A DNA stretch of 64,000 nt from Dolomedes plantarius (taxonomy: Eukaryota > Arthropoda > Arachnida > Araneae > Dolomedidae): positions 27,796,132 to 27,860,131 of the forward strand of contig OU015501.1 in assembly GCA_907164885.2 (NCBI GenBank), given 5' to 3'. The notes beneath the pieces are model-generated. The model had not been told where the DNA came from and searched no databases. It saw only the letters and a program-made list of their open reading frames with translations. Below, piece after piece: positions 10,599-22,500 of the stretch. The position numbers were made by a program, and so were the translations under genes. How positions within the stretch are numbered: the first letter of the stretch is position 1; each line of letters starts with the position of its first letter.

Positions 10599-12434
10599 TA
10601 TAGAAAAAGAAATATGACTGCCTTCAAACCTTTTGTGTTTTATGCTTCACATTATATTCTTATAATTTAATGTGTATTAGTATTTTGAAGGGCTCTGCCG
10701 AAAATTCTGCAACTGCGCCCCGTAATGACTAAGGATGGCCCTGGGTCTATATTTATAATAACCTAAGAATCATATTTTTAAGTCATACTTGTATTCAAAG
10801 AAGTTTTTAGAAAAGCTTGTTTCGTTTTTTTTTTTTTGGTCATAGAATACGGAGTTTATCAATCACTAAATTGCATTGATTTGAAAGGTGAATCGATTCA
10901 TGTATTGATTTTGAAAATCTTATGAAACAGTAAAACTACTCTCCTTATGCATATTCGAGGAGGAACTCATTGAATAAATCGCATCTTTCGTCGAAACAAT
11001 GCATTAATATTGCTTTAAAAACGTACAGTTTCATGAAAACTATTGAAATGGTATATTTAATCTGCTGAATATTTTTATCTGATAATTTTTTATGCTCAAT
11101 TTTTACCTTCAGTGCATTATCCTACATATCTTGATTCAAATCTTACCGAACCTACTCGCAAAATTTATCTCTGCAAACTGCAATATAATTTTAATGTTTT
11201 ATCACATGTAGACTTATTTTTTTATTAATGCTTCTTATCTAAGATCATTGTCTGCAAAAAAAAAAAAAAAAATTCGACATGAAATTTGTTTTTACATTAC
11301 CTTTACTTGACAAATGTGAGGTGTTTACATCCTGAAAACGTTATTACTAATGTAAATAAGAAGAATATTACGATTGCCTGCATAAAAAAAGTATTCTCCC
11401 CGAAAACCGCTTTGCATTTGAAGCACTCTTTCTATTTTGACGATGAAATTCCCCGGAATGTAGGGCATCTACATTAAGTACAGGCCTTTTCTTCAAAATC
11501 TTCTGTCAGAGGATTTTAATCTTTCCACCTTTCACTTTATAAAACCTTCATCGCTGAGCGACAAACGCTTAGCATACGACATTACTTCTAAAGCTCTTAC
11601 TCAAATATACACCAAAATTTCGCAATGCAAAAAACTGTTCATCTTGAACAGTTCTCTGGGTAGATTCTCTTAGTAGTAGTAGTTCTCTTAGATTTTCTGG
11701 TAAATTCTTTTCACATTCTAACAGTATCACAGCCTTAATGTAAATCAAGGAACTTACCCGTTAATCGCATTGTCATTGTTGATGTTATGTAGGCCAATAA
11801 AAAGTCCGATGATTCGGATACACACCCGCTGGAATTCTTGGCTTGCGGAATCTGGAAAGACTTCCACACGTAGAATGGTTCTGTTGCACAAAATCCACTT
11901 CATAATTCCACTTGCGGACTGGCACTAAAACACACAACCAACAGGTTCATGAATTGCGTTCCGCTGTAAATGGGACTGATGACGATCCTGTAACAATGTT
12001 GGTGACCGGCCTCACAAGCGTTCACTTAAAAAAAAATAAAAAATCACGGATCAGGACGATTCTTATAATATTGCCACAGGAATCATCACTCGAAATTATC
12101 ATCGGTATTTTCAGGTCAAGAATCGACCCTACTAATGACAATAATGAATAAAATTTTAAAAAATCAAATATGTATTGCTATCCCTAAACTTCCTACTCTC
12201 ACTATTAGCTCAACTTAGCATCGATCGTAATCCCTTCTAACTACTGTCCATGCTAGTTGCTTTCTCACTCTGACTACTTGGAACTTACGGATCCTGAGCG
12301 CATCAATCACTTTTCTCCCTCTGTCTATTTTCTGTCCAGTAATGGTTCCCCGCTGCTTACTCTCTGAAAGCCTGAACTAGAGGGCTTGGCCCAGCAAGTG
12401 CAGTTAGATCCATTTTCTTATGGTCTTATGGTAA
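10599..12434. other. AT-rich stretch, no gene seen
   Basis: No protein motif, no terminal repeats. A-run at 11257-11272. Nothing supports a gene here. Confidence 0.5.
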
Positions 12435-12436
12435 TA

Positions 12437-13366
12437 CAGTCAAACCCCGTTATAACGAACTTCGGGGGACCAAAGGTTTTGTTCGCTATATCCGAACCCT
12501 GAAGGAAAATGTCAAAGTTCACAAAATGAATAACTCATTAGTTTCTATGTGTATTCAATAATGATGTATTAAATTAATGATAAAATCTATATTAAAAATG
12601 ATCATTAATGAAATAAATTGACTAAAATCGATTACATTAAGCTGACACAATACTAATTAAATTAACTAAAATGAAGACAATTGGAAATAAATTCATTTTG
12701 CCTTTAATTGTTGCTCACTGTTTTGATACAGAAATAATCTGTAATCTTCTGCTGAAGTGATGCCGATTTCAAAAACAATTTATGAATTTCTTTGTCCAAT
12801 ACATCAAATAACTCTAACTTTCTTTCTTCCACTGTTTGTGTAGACAAAAACTCATTAATTTCACGCATCGCTGCTGTAGCATCTGAGATGGTGGGGATTT
12901 CATCATTTATGTGCTCATCTTCATCAGCATCAGGTGCAGAATCTTCGATTTCAGAATGATTCATTTTAATTTCTCCTACAATATCTTCATCAGTCGGATT
13001 TTCACATGTAATGACTTCATCATCACATGTTTCGAACAATTGCATGTCCCAATCTGAGAATGATGAAATTTTGTGTTTTTCTATTCACATCGCGATAGGT
13101 AAATCTTCATCATCTTCTTCTCCAACATTCTTTGCTTCTTCAACATTCGTTGTATCTTCAACATTCTTAAAAAGTAAAAAAAAAAAAAAAAAATCAGTAG
13201 TCGACTGAAAAAAGGTTCGTTATAGCCGATTCTTAAGATTTCGGAAGTTCGCTATAAAAGGATAAATTAGCATTAAATACAATAGGAAAACGGCAGGACC
13301 AAACTTCTCGTTCGCAATATCCGTGAGTTCGTTATATACCGGGTTCGCTATAACGGGGTTCGACTG
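12437..13366 (-). mobile_element. Internally deleted pogo/Tigger element
   Basis: 930 bp, flanked by TA (12435-12436, 13367-13368). Ends CAGTCAAACCCCGTTATAAC and, inverted, CAGTCGAACCCCGTTATAAC, the pogo/Tigger terminus. Subterminal sequence repeats the GTTCGCTATA motif several times. Holds only the tail of a transposase. Confidence 0.9.
12704..13045 (-). pseudogene. Tigger transposase, C-terminal tail
   Basis: About 110 residues: an acidic stretch (EDSAPDADEDEHINDEI), then EINEFLSTQTVEERKLEL and ending LQQKITDYFCIKTVSNN. Tigger transposases end in an acidic linker and a KITDFF-like tail, so this fits as the C-terminus of the element it lies in. DNA-binding and DDE domains are deleted. Confidence 0.75.
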
Positions 13367-13368
13367 TA

Positions 13369-15138
13369 TTGCCACTGACAGCCTTCACTTGAAATGTATC
13401 GGGATCGCTGCTTCAGATTAAAACTGGATTGGCGTCCTCCAATTTTTCATTACAAAAGATCTTGTCTCGTATTTTGCACTTTCGGGTTAGTTAGAAAAAT
13501 TCTTGCTTTTGACTACCACAGGCTCGAATTACAAATCAAGACACTCAGGCTATGATGTATTGCGCTTAAGTGGCTTATAAAAACAAAACGCGGTGATGTT
13601 ATTACAAATGGGACATTTACTGATAAGTACGACATAGCGTTACAGTTGATTTCTTGGGTTCTACAAGCCACTCGATTCTAAGAGAAGCTAAACAGTGCAT
13701 CTCCAGAATTTCCCAACAAATTAACAGTAATGTGATATGGAACTCGACTTTTGTAATTATTTTGATTATTATACTGTTTTAACTCTAAAAAAATATTTTC
13801 TGATTTCATAATTTCGAAACAACATTAATTCGGTTCCATGCACATTTATAAGTGTATTTATTTTATTTTGTAAATCTTAAATTGTCTATGTGCTGAAAAT
13901 CATTCCTGTGGTTTTTCGTACCGGTTTTCCTGGAAGAAGGGAATGTGTCTCCCGTATGCAATTAAGTGTGACCTGCAACAGTAAAGATAGTAAACAAGGT
14001 CATTTGCACAAGAAGGAAGAATTACTTGCCACCCTCTCGGTCATTAGGGGGACATAGTTCCTCCATAGCAACGTCCCAGCAACCATCTTTTTAACCAATC
14101 ATATGTCTTAAAGGTAAATTGTTCTAGAACATTTTCTGACCTCTGCGATTTTCGGTGCTGGGAAGTTTTAATGTTTTTTTGACGCAGTTGAAGAAAAAGC
14201 TGCGACTGTTATGTAGCTGTAGGTTGTCCGCTCTTCACCCCTAGTCGCCATTTTTTTTTATGCTGAGATATCTCGAGATTTCTGGTCTACTTTTGGATCA
14301 AGTTTAGTAATACAATGAGAGATAATCATCAGTCTCCAATGAGGGTGGTGGTAAGTAAAAATAATTTTTAATATATTTAAGCACAGAATAATTGATATAT
14401 GTAACTAGGTTTTATTATGTGTTCGAATACTTTCTTAATGTATGTAGATAATTATGTTGTTTCTGTGCAAATTGTAACTAACGATAAAAATAATTTTAAA
14501 TAATAATAAGAGAAATTAAATGCTAATATTTATTAAAAGTAAGTTTGTTTTTCTAATTATCTCAGACATGGGTCAGAATGTGTTTTCTCCAATTAACAAT
14601 TTTAAAAGTGCCACTATACGATCATCTATTTTATTTCCTGTTCAATTCCACAAATAATAATAAAAATTATTGTAGAACTGAAGAATTGTAGATTACGTGT
14701 GAGTTTTCCACAAATTTCCTGTAAATCACAGTGCATCTGTTCTTTCCATACTCACAAGCCAATCTCATTAAGGTTGTTATGGACTGACCCTGTTGTATTT
14801 GCTCACCTCAATGTTAGTTGGTTCAATGTTACTATGGAGTAAATGTGTCAAAGGATTGCTGTCTTAGATTTAAAGATTTTTTTTAAAAATTGTACTCCGT
14901 AATGGAGAAATTTTACACCTTGGGGAATTTTTCATTACAAAAAATGCAAATAATATTTTAAATTTAAATTATTGGGGGAAAAATCTGGTATAGTGTGTTT
15001 TAAACACTCTTAAATTCCTTTGGTGGACGAAATTTATGAAATGAATCCTGTTGCAAGGTGCAGAAAAGTTCAGGCTATCTGGAAATATCAATTTTATTGG
15101 ATTATCAGCATTTTTGTAACTGTAAATAGTAGAAAAAT
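13369..15138. other. AT-rich stretch, no gene seen
   Basis: No protein motif recognised. CTCACCTCAATGTTA near 14803 recurs inverted near 15366, so a worn inverted-repeat element may span about 14775-15420, but only about 15 bp are convincing. Confidence 0.4.
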
Positions 15139-15153
15139 TTTCTCCATAGGTTA

Positions 15154-15360
15154 GGGGGCTGGGGGTGCCTTGAGTGGATGACAGATCTGTACTGTTTGTC
15201 CGGCATCCTCCAGCCCCACAGCAATGGAAAATGCCACCGAACTTTGGAAATTAACCCTCTACTGCGTATTCAGGCTCTTGCTACGTAGTGACTGGTCTTC
15301 AGGTGTATCATGGACGATGGACCTTAATGATCTGGGGGTCCGAGGTGTCAAACTCAAAGG
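15154..15360 (-). mobile_element. SINE-like insertion (family C) with 15-bp target duplication
   Basis: 207 bp bounded by TTTCTCCATAGGTTA on both sides (15139-15153 and 15361-15375). Long target duplications point to LINE-driven retroposition. Read on the minus strand, CTGAAGACCAGTCACTACGT and about 140 bp following match 60068-60211 on the plus strand. A weak RNA polymerase III box B (GGTTAATTTCC) is present. Confidence 0.7.
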
Positions 15361-15907
15361 TTTCTCCATAGGTTAACATTGAGGTGAGAGAATCCAATAG
15401 GGTAAGTGCAAAGCAGCCTTAAGAGAAAACTTGCCAGAAATACAAGACGCTACTCTATTCCTTTCGACATACGACTCTAGTGAATTTGATGTTAAGAGCT
15501 TAACTTAATGGAAAGAAGATTTTTGTCGAACTTTCGCCCAAATGGTGCTGTGTTGGTAAATTTTCTACTAGAAAACTTTGACAGTGTCAAGATTTAAAAA
15601 AATCCTTCTCCCTCATTTCATACGGCAAAGAAGGGAGGTATTGTTTTCTTCAAACTGCAGCAAATAAACAGGTTATACATTTCTTTTAACAGAACATTTC
15701 AGGTCGCAACTATCATTTTATATACAGAAGATTATTTCTGTTTATGCCTTTAAAACTTAATATAATTTTCTCTTCTTTAATTAAACTCTTTGGAACTGTT
15801 AGCAATATCTCTGCTAAATGATTGCAAAATTTAAAATATTTCAGACCAACAGCTACTGAATATCAGGATTAGTAATGATAAAATTGCTGTGGAAATGAAA
15901 GTTTTAT

Positions 15908-15982
15908 AGTACGCAGGTGTGTAGGTAGGTAGGCAGACACATACCTACGTACATACATACATATACACATACATAAGTACAT
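15908..15982. repeat. Degenerate (ACAT)n/(GTAG)n tract
   Basis: Imperfect tetranucleotide repeats, mainly TACATACATACA with GTAGGTAGGTAG upstream. Confidence 0.8.
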
Positions 15983-16356
15983 ACAGAATTTTTTAACTGA
16001 TAACATCATCGTATTTCAGGAACAAATCTGATACATACTTTACAATATAAAAGCACATATTACATACGTTAGAAGAATAAGCATAATACATTTTTTAAAA
16101 TGTTCAGTCTTAGAAAAAGTTTAAAAAATTTAACATTAAAAAAAAAGTATACTTATGTGAAATATCAAGACATATAAAGTTTTAAAATATGCAATAACTG
16201 TTTGTTGTCATTGTACAATCGATACTAATTATGTTGTCCATATAGAATTTTAAGAATAGATATTAAAAATCAGGAAATTTATTACCACTGTTTAAATAGA
16301 TACATATCTATACATTTGTTTTTCAAGGAAGAAAAACAAAACTTGTTTATTTACTT

Positions 16357-16825
16357 AGCAGAGCATTCTAGGTCGATCATAAAAAAATTAATAGTGAGTA
16401 TCAAACCCTTTTTTAATGCCAAGTAATTTTTATAACTTAAAAAGAAATCAGAACTAGACCAAAATTGAAGGGATTAACTGACCAACATGGCTTAACTGAA
16501 AAAGCATCTGTAGATTAAACGCGTAAAAAAATTCCAAATATTTCATTTTATATGGAGAAAAGCATTAAATGAGAAATTTCAGAAAAATTTAGCAGAGCAT
16601 TCTAGGTCGATCATAAAAAAATTAATAGTGAGTATCAAACCCTTTTTTAATGCCAAGTAATTTTTATAACTTAAAAAGAAATCAGAACTAGACCAAAATT
16701 GAAGGGATTAACTGACCAACATGGCTTAACTGAAAAAGCATCTGTAGATTAAACGCGTAAAAAAAATTCCAAATATTTCATTTTATATGGAGAAAAGCAT
16801 TAAATGAGAAATTTCAGAAAAATTT
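16357..16825. repeat. Two-copy tandem duplication, 234-bp unit
   Basis: The segment beginning AGCAGAGCATTCTAGGTCGA at 16357 starts again at 16591 and is almost identical over its whole length; the one difference noted is an extra A in an A run near 16765. A recent duplication. Confidence 0.95.
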
Positions 16826-16962
16826 ACAATAATGAAAAATGCAATTACCAAATACGGTATAATAAAATTAAATTCAAATACATTTCTGCATGAATCGTTT
16901 ATTTTGTAACATTTAATCGCTTACGAGTGATCAACTAATCACAGTAAAAAGTAGTTTGCCCG

Positions 16963-17221
16963 CGTCTAGGCTGGATATGGGTACGTTAAATCCGTAGACC
17001 GAAAAGTTCCTTTATGAGGTCGGAGAGGGTACGATCCCCCAGATGCCGCCCCTGGGGGGGTGCTCGGTCAAAATTGTGGCGGCAACTAGCTAAGACGGAC
17101 TCTGACTCTTGTGGTGCTGTATAAACCGGAGCTGAACACATCAGCCCGAAACCTATATGGACCTGGTCTGGAATTGCTGGTAAGGGGGCATTAGGAACAG
17201 CAACAACGCGGTTACAATAAC
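16963..17221 (+). mobile_element. SINE-like repeat (family B), head missing
   Basis: The body matches 51110-51374: shared blocks include ACGTTAAATCCGTAGACC, a GAGGTC(A/G)GAGAGGGT block, TATAAACCGGAGC and TATGGACCTGGT. It ends in a CAACAA-rich tail. The tRNA-like head of the other copy is absent. It abuts a Tc1 fragment. Confidence 0.75.
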
Positions 17222-17724
17222 GCGGTTGGACGTGATCAAATGCTTATGGGCGGCAGCATGACTATGAAAACCAAGCAGATGTGCTTCCTTACGGATGGCA
17301 TTCATCGAAACAACACTCCCGGATGCCTGTTGAAACTCTTGGAGTATTTGGGCCATCGGTTGTGTGCGGTTCTTCCGAATTTCTCTGGACAGCCCCATCG
17401 GTCTGTATTTTCCAGTTTCGTGGGTCTGCCGACTCGGGGCACATTCCAACAATCACCGTTCACCTTCCACTTCTGAATCTCATAAGCCACTGTCGAATTT
17501 GGGTAATTCAGCGCACTAGATATGTCCCTTAAGGATCGGCCATTTCTGTGATACCCGACGATTTCATATTTTCTAAATCAGATAACTCTGCACTTCGTGG
17601 CATCTTGCAAGCGACTAATGCCTATGTTGTTTCCTGCATGATATTTAATGGCGGAGGGCGTGACGTATATCAGGACCGCAGATACCGTCATTTGCATGGG
17701 TGTCCAAATACTTATTGGTAGATA
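17222..17724 (-). mobile_element. Tc1-like fragment (same family as 60406-61673)
   Basis: Closely matches the N-terminal half and one end of the full copy at 60.4-61.7 kb, including the terminus (ATACTTATTGGTAGATA here, ATACTTATTGATAGATAG there). The other half is missing at the junction with the SINE. Confidence 0.85.
17230..17660 (-). pseudogene. Tc1 transposase, N-terminal half
   Basis: Minus-strand translation gives AYEIQKWKVNGDCWNVPRVG (helix-turn-helix and the following PRVGRPTKL linker), then in another frame LSREIRKNRTQPMAQILQEF and MNAIRKEAHLLGFHSHAAAHK. These are the paired DNA-binding domains and the joint to the catalytic domain of a Tc1 transposase. The catalytic region is absent. 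At least one frameshift lies near 17390-17420. Confidence 0.8.
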
Positions 17725-17757
17725 ATATATATATGTGTGTATGTGTATGTATGTATG

Positions 17758-17811
<54 letters not shown>

Positions 17812-17829
17812 CACACACACACACACACA
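17725..17829. repeat. (TG/TATG)n, (TA)n, (AC)n microsatellite
   Basis: Compound simple repeat directly at the end of the Tc1 fragment. Confidence 0.95.
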
Positions 17830-18030
17830 GTGGTGCCTCGCTACTCGACGTTAATTGGTTCCAGAAAGCACAAGTACCGAATGAATTTTTCCCATATAGT
17901 GTAATGCAAACTGAAATAATCCGTTACTAAACCCCAGAAATTTCACATTATACTTGGCAATTTATAAATTAAAGGGGTTGTTTTTTATATAAAATCTTCA
18001 AACTAGAGATACAAAATTAAAAAAAACAAT

Positions 18031-18145
18031 TGTCTGTCTGTCTGTCTGTCTGACTGACTGACTGACTGACTGGCTGGCTGGCTGGCTGACGGACTGACTG
18101 GCTGACCGACCGACCGACCGACCGACCGACTGACTGACCAGTAAA
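18031..18145. repeat. Tetranucleotide microsatellite, TGTC/GACT/GGCT/GACC
   Basis: About 28 four-base units that change in blocks: TGTC, then GACT, GGCT, GACC and back to GACT. A short GA tract follows at 18153-18164. Confidence 0.95.
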
Positions 18146-18164
18146 GAGTGTGAGAGAGAGAGAG

Positions 18165-19411
18165 CCAGAAATACGGAGATACCCTTCTAATACCTGATAA
18201 CCTCACTTTGGATAGTAGGACTGCAGACACGTGACGGGGCATGGACTCCATGAGCTTTCTGAGGAAATCTGTAGACAGTAAATACCATACTTCGTAAGGA
18301 GTGGTCCCCAATTCTATAGGATTCCTAGAGGATGGATATCTGCTTTGAACTTAACATTGCATCGCATCTCAGATATGTTGAATAACGTTGAGATCTGGTG
18401 GACAAGGGGACCATTTCATCTTCCAAAACTCCGGTGAGCGTTCCTCAAACCATAATTTGGTGGCTATGGATGTGTGTGGTGATGCATTCTCTTTTCGGAG
18501 GACGCCTAAACACATGCGAGTGAATGCGTGATATAAATGGCTGTAACACATCCTAAACGATGTTAGCATAGCGTCCTGTAGTTTGAGAAGTTGTAGACGT
18601 ATGAGGGGTCCTAATTCGTGCCAGCTTATCACACCCGATAGCATTACTGAGGGACCACCAGCCTTTACAGTCCCTTGTTGACATGCTGGATTCATTGATT
18701 TATGGCGTGTTCTTCAGAAGGGGATTTTTCCACCTGCCCGAATAATTTGGAAACTAGATTCATGAGACCAGGTTACTCATTTCCAGTATTCCGATGTTCA
18801 CTGTCGGTGTTCCTGGGCCCATAGGAGGAGCAGAGCTCTGTGTCGCCAGGAAAGCAATGGCACTCGAGTTGGACGTCCGTTGCAAAAGCTCATATCTTGC
18901 AGTGAACGTTGTAAAGTATTCATCCTGATGCTAATTGAGGCCCCAGTATTGATTTGCGGCTTTATTATCGGAAATGCTGCCCTTCTTTCTCTTGAAATGA
19001 TTCTCCGAAAAAGCACGCGGTGGGCCCGACCAGGCACGAAGCCCCAAAAACGATGATCCAGAGCCTTTCAATGGCAACATTGTTCCCGAAGATTCGATGT
19101 TTAATCGGAATTCTTATATTCAAAGTATACCCTTGAAATGGTCGATCGTAAAAATCCGAACTTTGACCGCATCTCCGAAATGCCATGACCCATCTCACGA
19201 GCACTACCTATCGTAACTCGCTGAAATTCGCTTAAATCATGATCATCTGCTATGCTAATGATGAGGATGCTAATGATCTGCTATGCGCGTGATGTGCGTC
19301 TGCGCTGAAATTCTAATCATTTGCATATCTGACCTCCGCTAATGCATGTTGTAAATTTCATGTTATTTGCATGTTTCCTTCAGGGTGTTGCATTTACAGT
19401 GGCCAGCAGTG
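18165..19411 (-). mobile_element. Tc1-like element, one end degraded
   Basis: The right end, inverted, begins CACTGCTGGCCACTGTAAAT, followed by TA (19412-19413). It resembles the end at 10596. The other end fades into the microsatellite at 18145. Confidence 0.8.
18190..19204 (-). pseudogene. Tc1 transposase, decayed, catalytic residues changed
   Basis: The N-terminal helix-turn-helix is barely readable. PGRAHRVLFRRIISRERRAA and NGRPTRVPLLSWRHRALLLLW are recognisable, then MNPACQQGTVKAGGPSVMLS (usual GGGSVMVWG block) and, in frame, KENASPHTSIATKLW and PPDLNVIQHI. The second catalytic Asp is Glu here (KEN for QDN) and the catalytic Glu is Gln (IQH for IEH). About 36 residues separate them as read, two more than the Tc1 standard. 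The end, LMESMPRHVSAVL, is the normal C-terminus. Dead copy. Confidence 0.82.
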
Positions 19412-19432
19412 TATGATTCGTAATAATATAAA

Positions 19433-19502
19433 AAAAGCTATAATTATGAAAAAGTGTTGTGTTTCAATTGCAATTACCTTATTCCCATTGCTAAAGTGTT
19501 GT
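19433..19502. repeat. 70-bp direct repeat, copy 1
   Basis: AGCTATAATTATGAAAAAGT and the following bases match 23543-23612 with roughly ten differences, in the same orientation. On the minus strand this copy is part of the readable tail of the nuclease-like pseudogene. Confidence 0.85.
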
Positions 19503-22500
19503 CGAAAGTGTTCGTCCAAAGAGATTGGTAGAGATTCAATGTCGTCATCGTCATCATCTTCCTGAATTAATATTGCGACTCCGTTGTTGCAATTGCCTTT
19601 GCAATTCGGGCATGTGACAGAGCAGTTAGACTATGCTTATCTACAACCACACCTGCCACTGTCACATCCTGTCGTGCATCGGCAAAAAATCATCTTCAAG
19701 ATTTCTTCAGGGGCAGCATCGAACTCTGAGAGTTTCGGAACTAGTTGGTCATTCCTCCTCTCCCAACCCCAATTCAGCGCCCCACCATTCGGTTCCTCCC
19801 CTAACCACAGGTGTACTTTGTGGTGCGTCCGGAATGCATGCTTCTTAGCAGCTCCTTCAGTTGGAGGGAGAGTTGAGAGATCAGGCTTCATGTATACAGC
19901 TGCTTTGATAAATGATTTGTAGCGGAACTCATTGAGGGATTTTTCTGTGGCTGGAAAGCCATACAATGAGAGAGTACTTATGGTCCCAGCTGTCTCAATG
20001 GAGTCAGGGGAGGAAGAACCGCTGGCAAATACATCAGCTGCACGTAGAATGATTTTGGACTTCTGGTACATTTTGAAAAAAACCACTTTACTGTTGCGAT
20101 AAGCTGCGAATGTTGTGTCACAGCCTGTGAATGCATGTAATAACAAATGGGCATTGTCCTTCATTTTAAACTCCTGCTGCAGCTGTTGTGAGGAATATAC
20201 ATTCGTCTGGACCTTTCCCCTTCCAGGTTTTACCAACAGAATGTCGCGATCAGTTGGGGTTTTGTCTACCAAGAGAACAGCCAAGTCGACGTCCACTCCA
20301 ATAACAGCAACCGAGGAATTTTGAGATTTGTTGATAGCTGTCTTCATAATATCAAATTCAGCATCACTGAAGCTTGAAGCGTATTTATCCCATTTTTCTG
20401 CAGCTGCATCATCAGCAGGTTTATCCACTGACTATTATTATGAAAGTTGGAAAGGAAATCCTCTTGTTTGACTTTAATTTTACTTTTCAAATTGACATTT
20501 ATAACCACAGATCTCCCGAGTCGATGTCGTTGACTCTGTTCAGCTGCTTTTATGCTCTCTGATGTGTCAGTGTACCCATAAAAAACCACTGTACAGTAGA
20601 GTGGAACGAAAAAAACTTTTTTTTGAATTTCAATATGCTCTAGTTTTCAAAAGTTGCCTTTTAACAAAATAAAGACGGAAATTAAATATTAGCGTAATTG
20701 GTGCATGTTTTCAGTTAGCGCAAGGAGGGCAAACTTTTGGTTTTTATTAAATTTTTGACAAACTTCGTAATTATTTTGAAATTGAATACACTTGTAGTAC
20801 AAAAAAGTAGCAAAATATGTAATTTAAACATTCCTTTTAGTCATGAGATCTGCTAAACAGATTATATAATACGTTTTACTTCATAAAAATAGTACACATA
20901 AAGGCACTTAAGGACGAGGCACTTAAAAGACACTCGGACATCACGGTGGAACGAAAAAATTTTTTTTCGGAATTTCAATATGCTCTAGTTTTTAAAAGTT
21001 GTCTTTTAAAATTAAATTAAGAATATAAAATTTTTTTGCTCTACAAAAATATTTTCAAGTGCCGCAAAGGGCTTCAAAATGGATATTTTTATGAAAGAGT
21101 GATTATATTTGTATTTTTTGTTAATTTCTTTTATAGTATATTAAAATAATGTATATTTTCTGTAAATAAAATATTCAAAATATGATAATTTGACAGAAAA
21201 CTTGCATATTCTAAGTATTTCTAATTTTTAGATGCCATAACAGAACAACTGATTTTGTGGAATTTCGCGATTTTCATCATATTAATTTTACATTAGCATA
21301 TTCTTATAATACACATTGGAATGAAAGAAAAACAATTTTTAATTGACGGACCTTAGTTAAAATAAACAAATCACACTTATTTAGAAAAATATTAATGTAA
21401 TGTCTATTAAGGCAAAACATTATTTTGAAAAAAATATTCATGTTTTTCAAAAGTCCATATTAATCACACATGGTTTCCATTACTTATTTCACTGACACAT
21501 TGAATTGTTTTATGTTTCAAATTTTGGCATTATTTTTTGAGAATGTATTTTTGTTTTTATCAATGCATCTCTTGGAGAAGTACCACGAACAAACAAGGAT
21601 GACCAGGTAACTAATTAATATATAAATATATAAATATATAAATATATATGGAAAATATTTTTGTAGAGCAAAAAAATTTTATATTCTTAATTTTAATTTT
21701 AAAAGACAACTTTTAAAAACTAGAGCATATTGAAATTCCGAAAAAAAATTTTTTCGTTCCACCGTGATGTCCGAGTGTCTTTTAAGTGCCTCGTCCTTAA
21801 GTGCCTTTATGTGTACTATTTTTATGAAGTAAAACGTATTATATAATCTGTTTAGAAGATCTCCTGACTAAAAGGAATGTTTAAATTACATATTTTGGTA
21901 CTTTTTTGTACTACAAGTGTATTCAATTTCAAAATAATTGCGAAATTTGTCAAAAATTTAATAAAAACCAAAAGTTTGCCCTTCTTGCGCTAACTGAAAA
22001 CATGCACCAATTACGCTAATATTTAATTTCCGTCTTTATTTTGTTAAAAGACAACTTTTGAAAACTAGAGCATATTGAAATTAAAAAAAAAGTTTTTTTC
22101 TTTCCACCCTACTGTACAACCTCTCACATGATAATGGGTCTTCAGAAAACTAACATAACCATCACAAATGGTTGATGCAGTTGTCTCTTTGTAAAAAAAC
22201 AAGCCAAACAACTTTGTGGACTAGGAATCCCCCATCAACAACAAATTCAAAGGTAGTTAAATCAACATCCTTATCGATTTGCTTAAACAGAGTGTATAGT
22301 GCTGACATTCTGCACTTCCTCAGTCCACTTTCGTTGAAGAATGCCAGGGGGTAGGGAGCCAGTTCATATTGCATATGATTCTTCAAATCCTTGTCCGATT
22401 TCTTGGTAATGGAGATTCGTTGAAAAAGCAAGAATGAATCCACAACAACTTTTTATTGTCAATCTTTATTGTCAAATTCATTGAGGAAAGAGGAAATGCG

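Noticed and set aside
17828..17930. CAGTGGTGCCTCGCTACTCG as a Tigger left end paired with 26969
   Set aside because: Both look Tigger-like, but the sequences differ beyond the first bases and 9 kb of other elements lie between.
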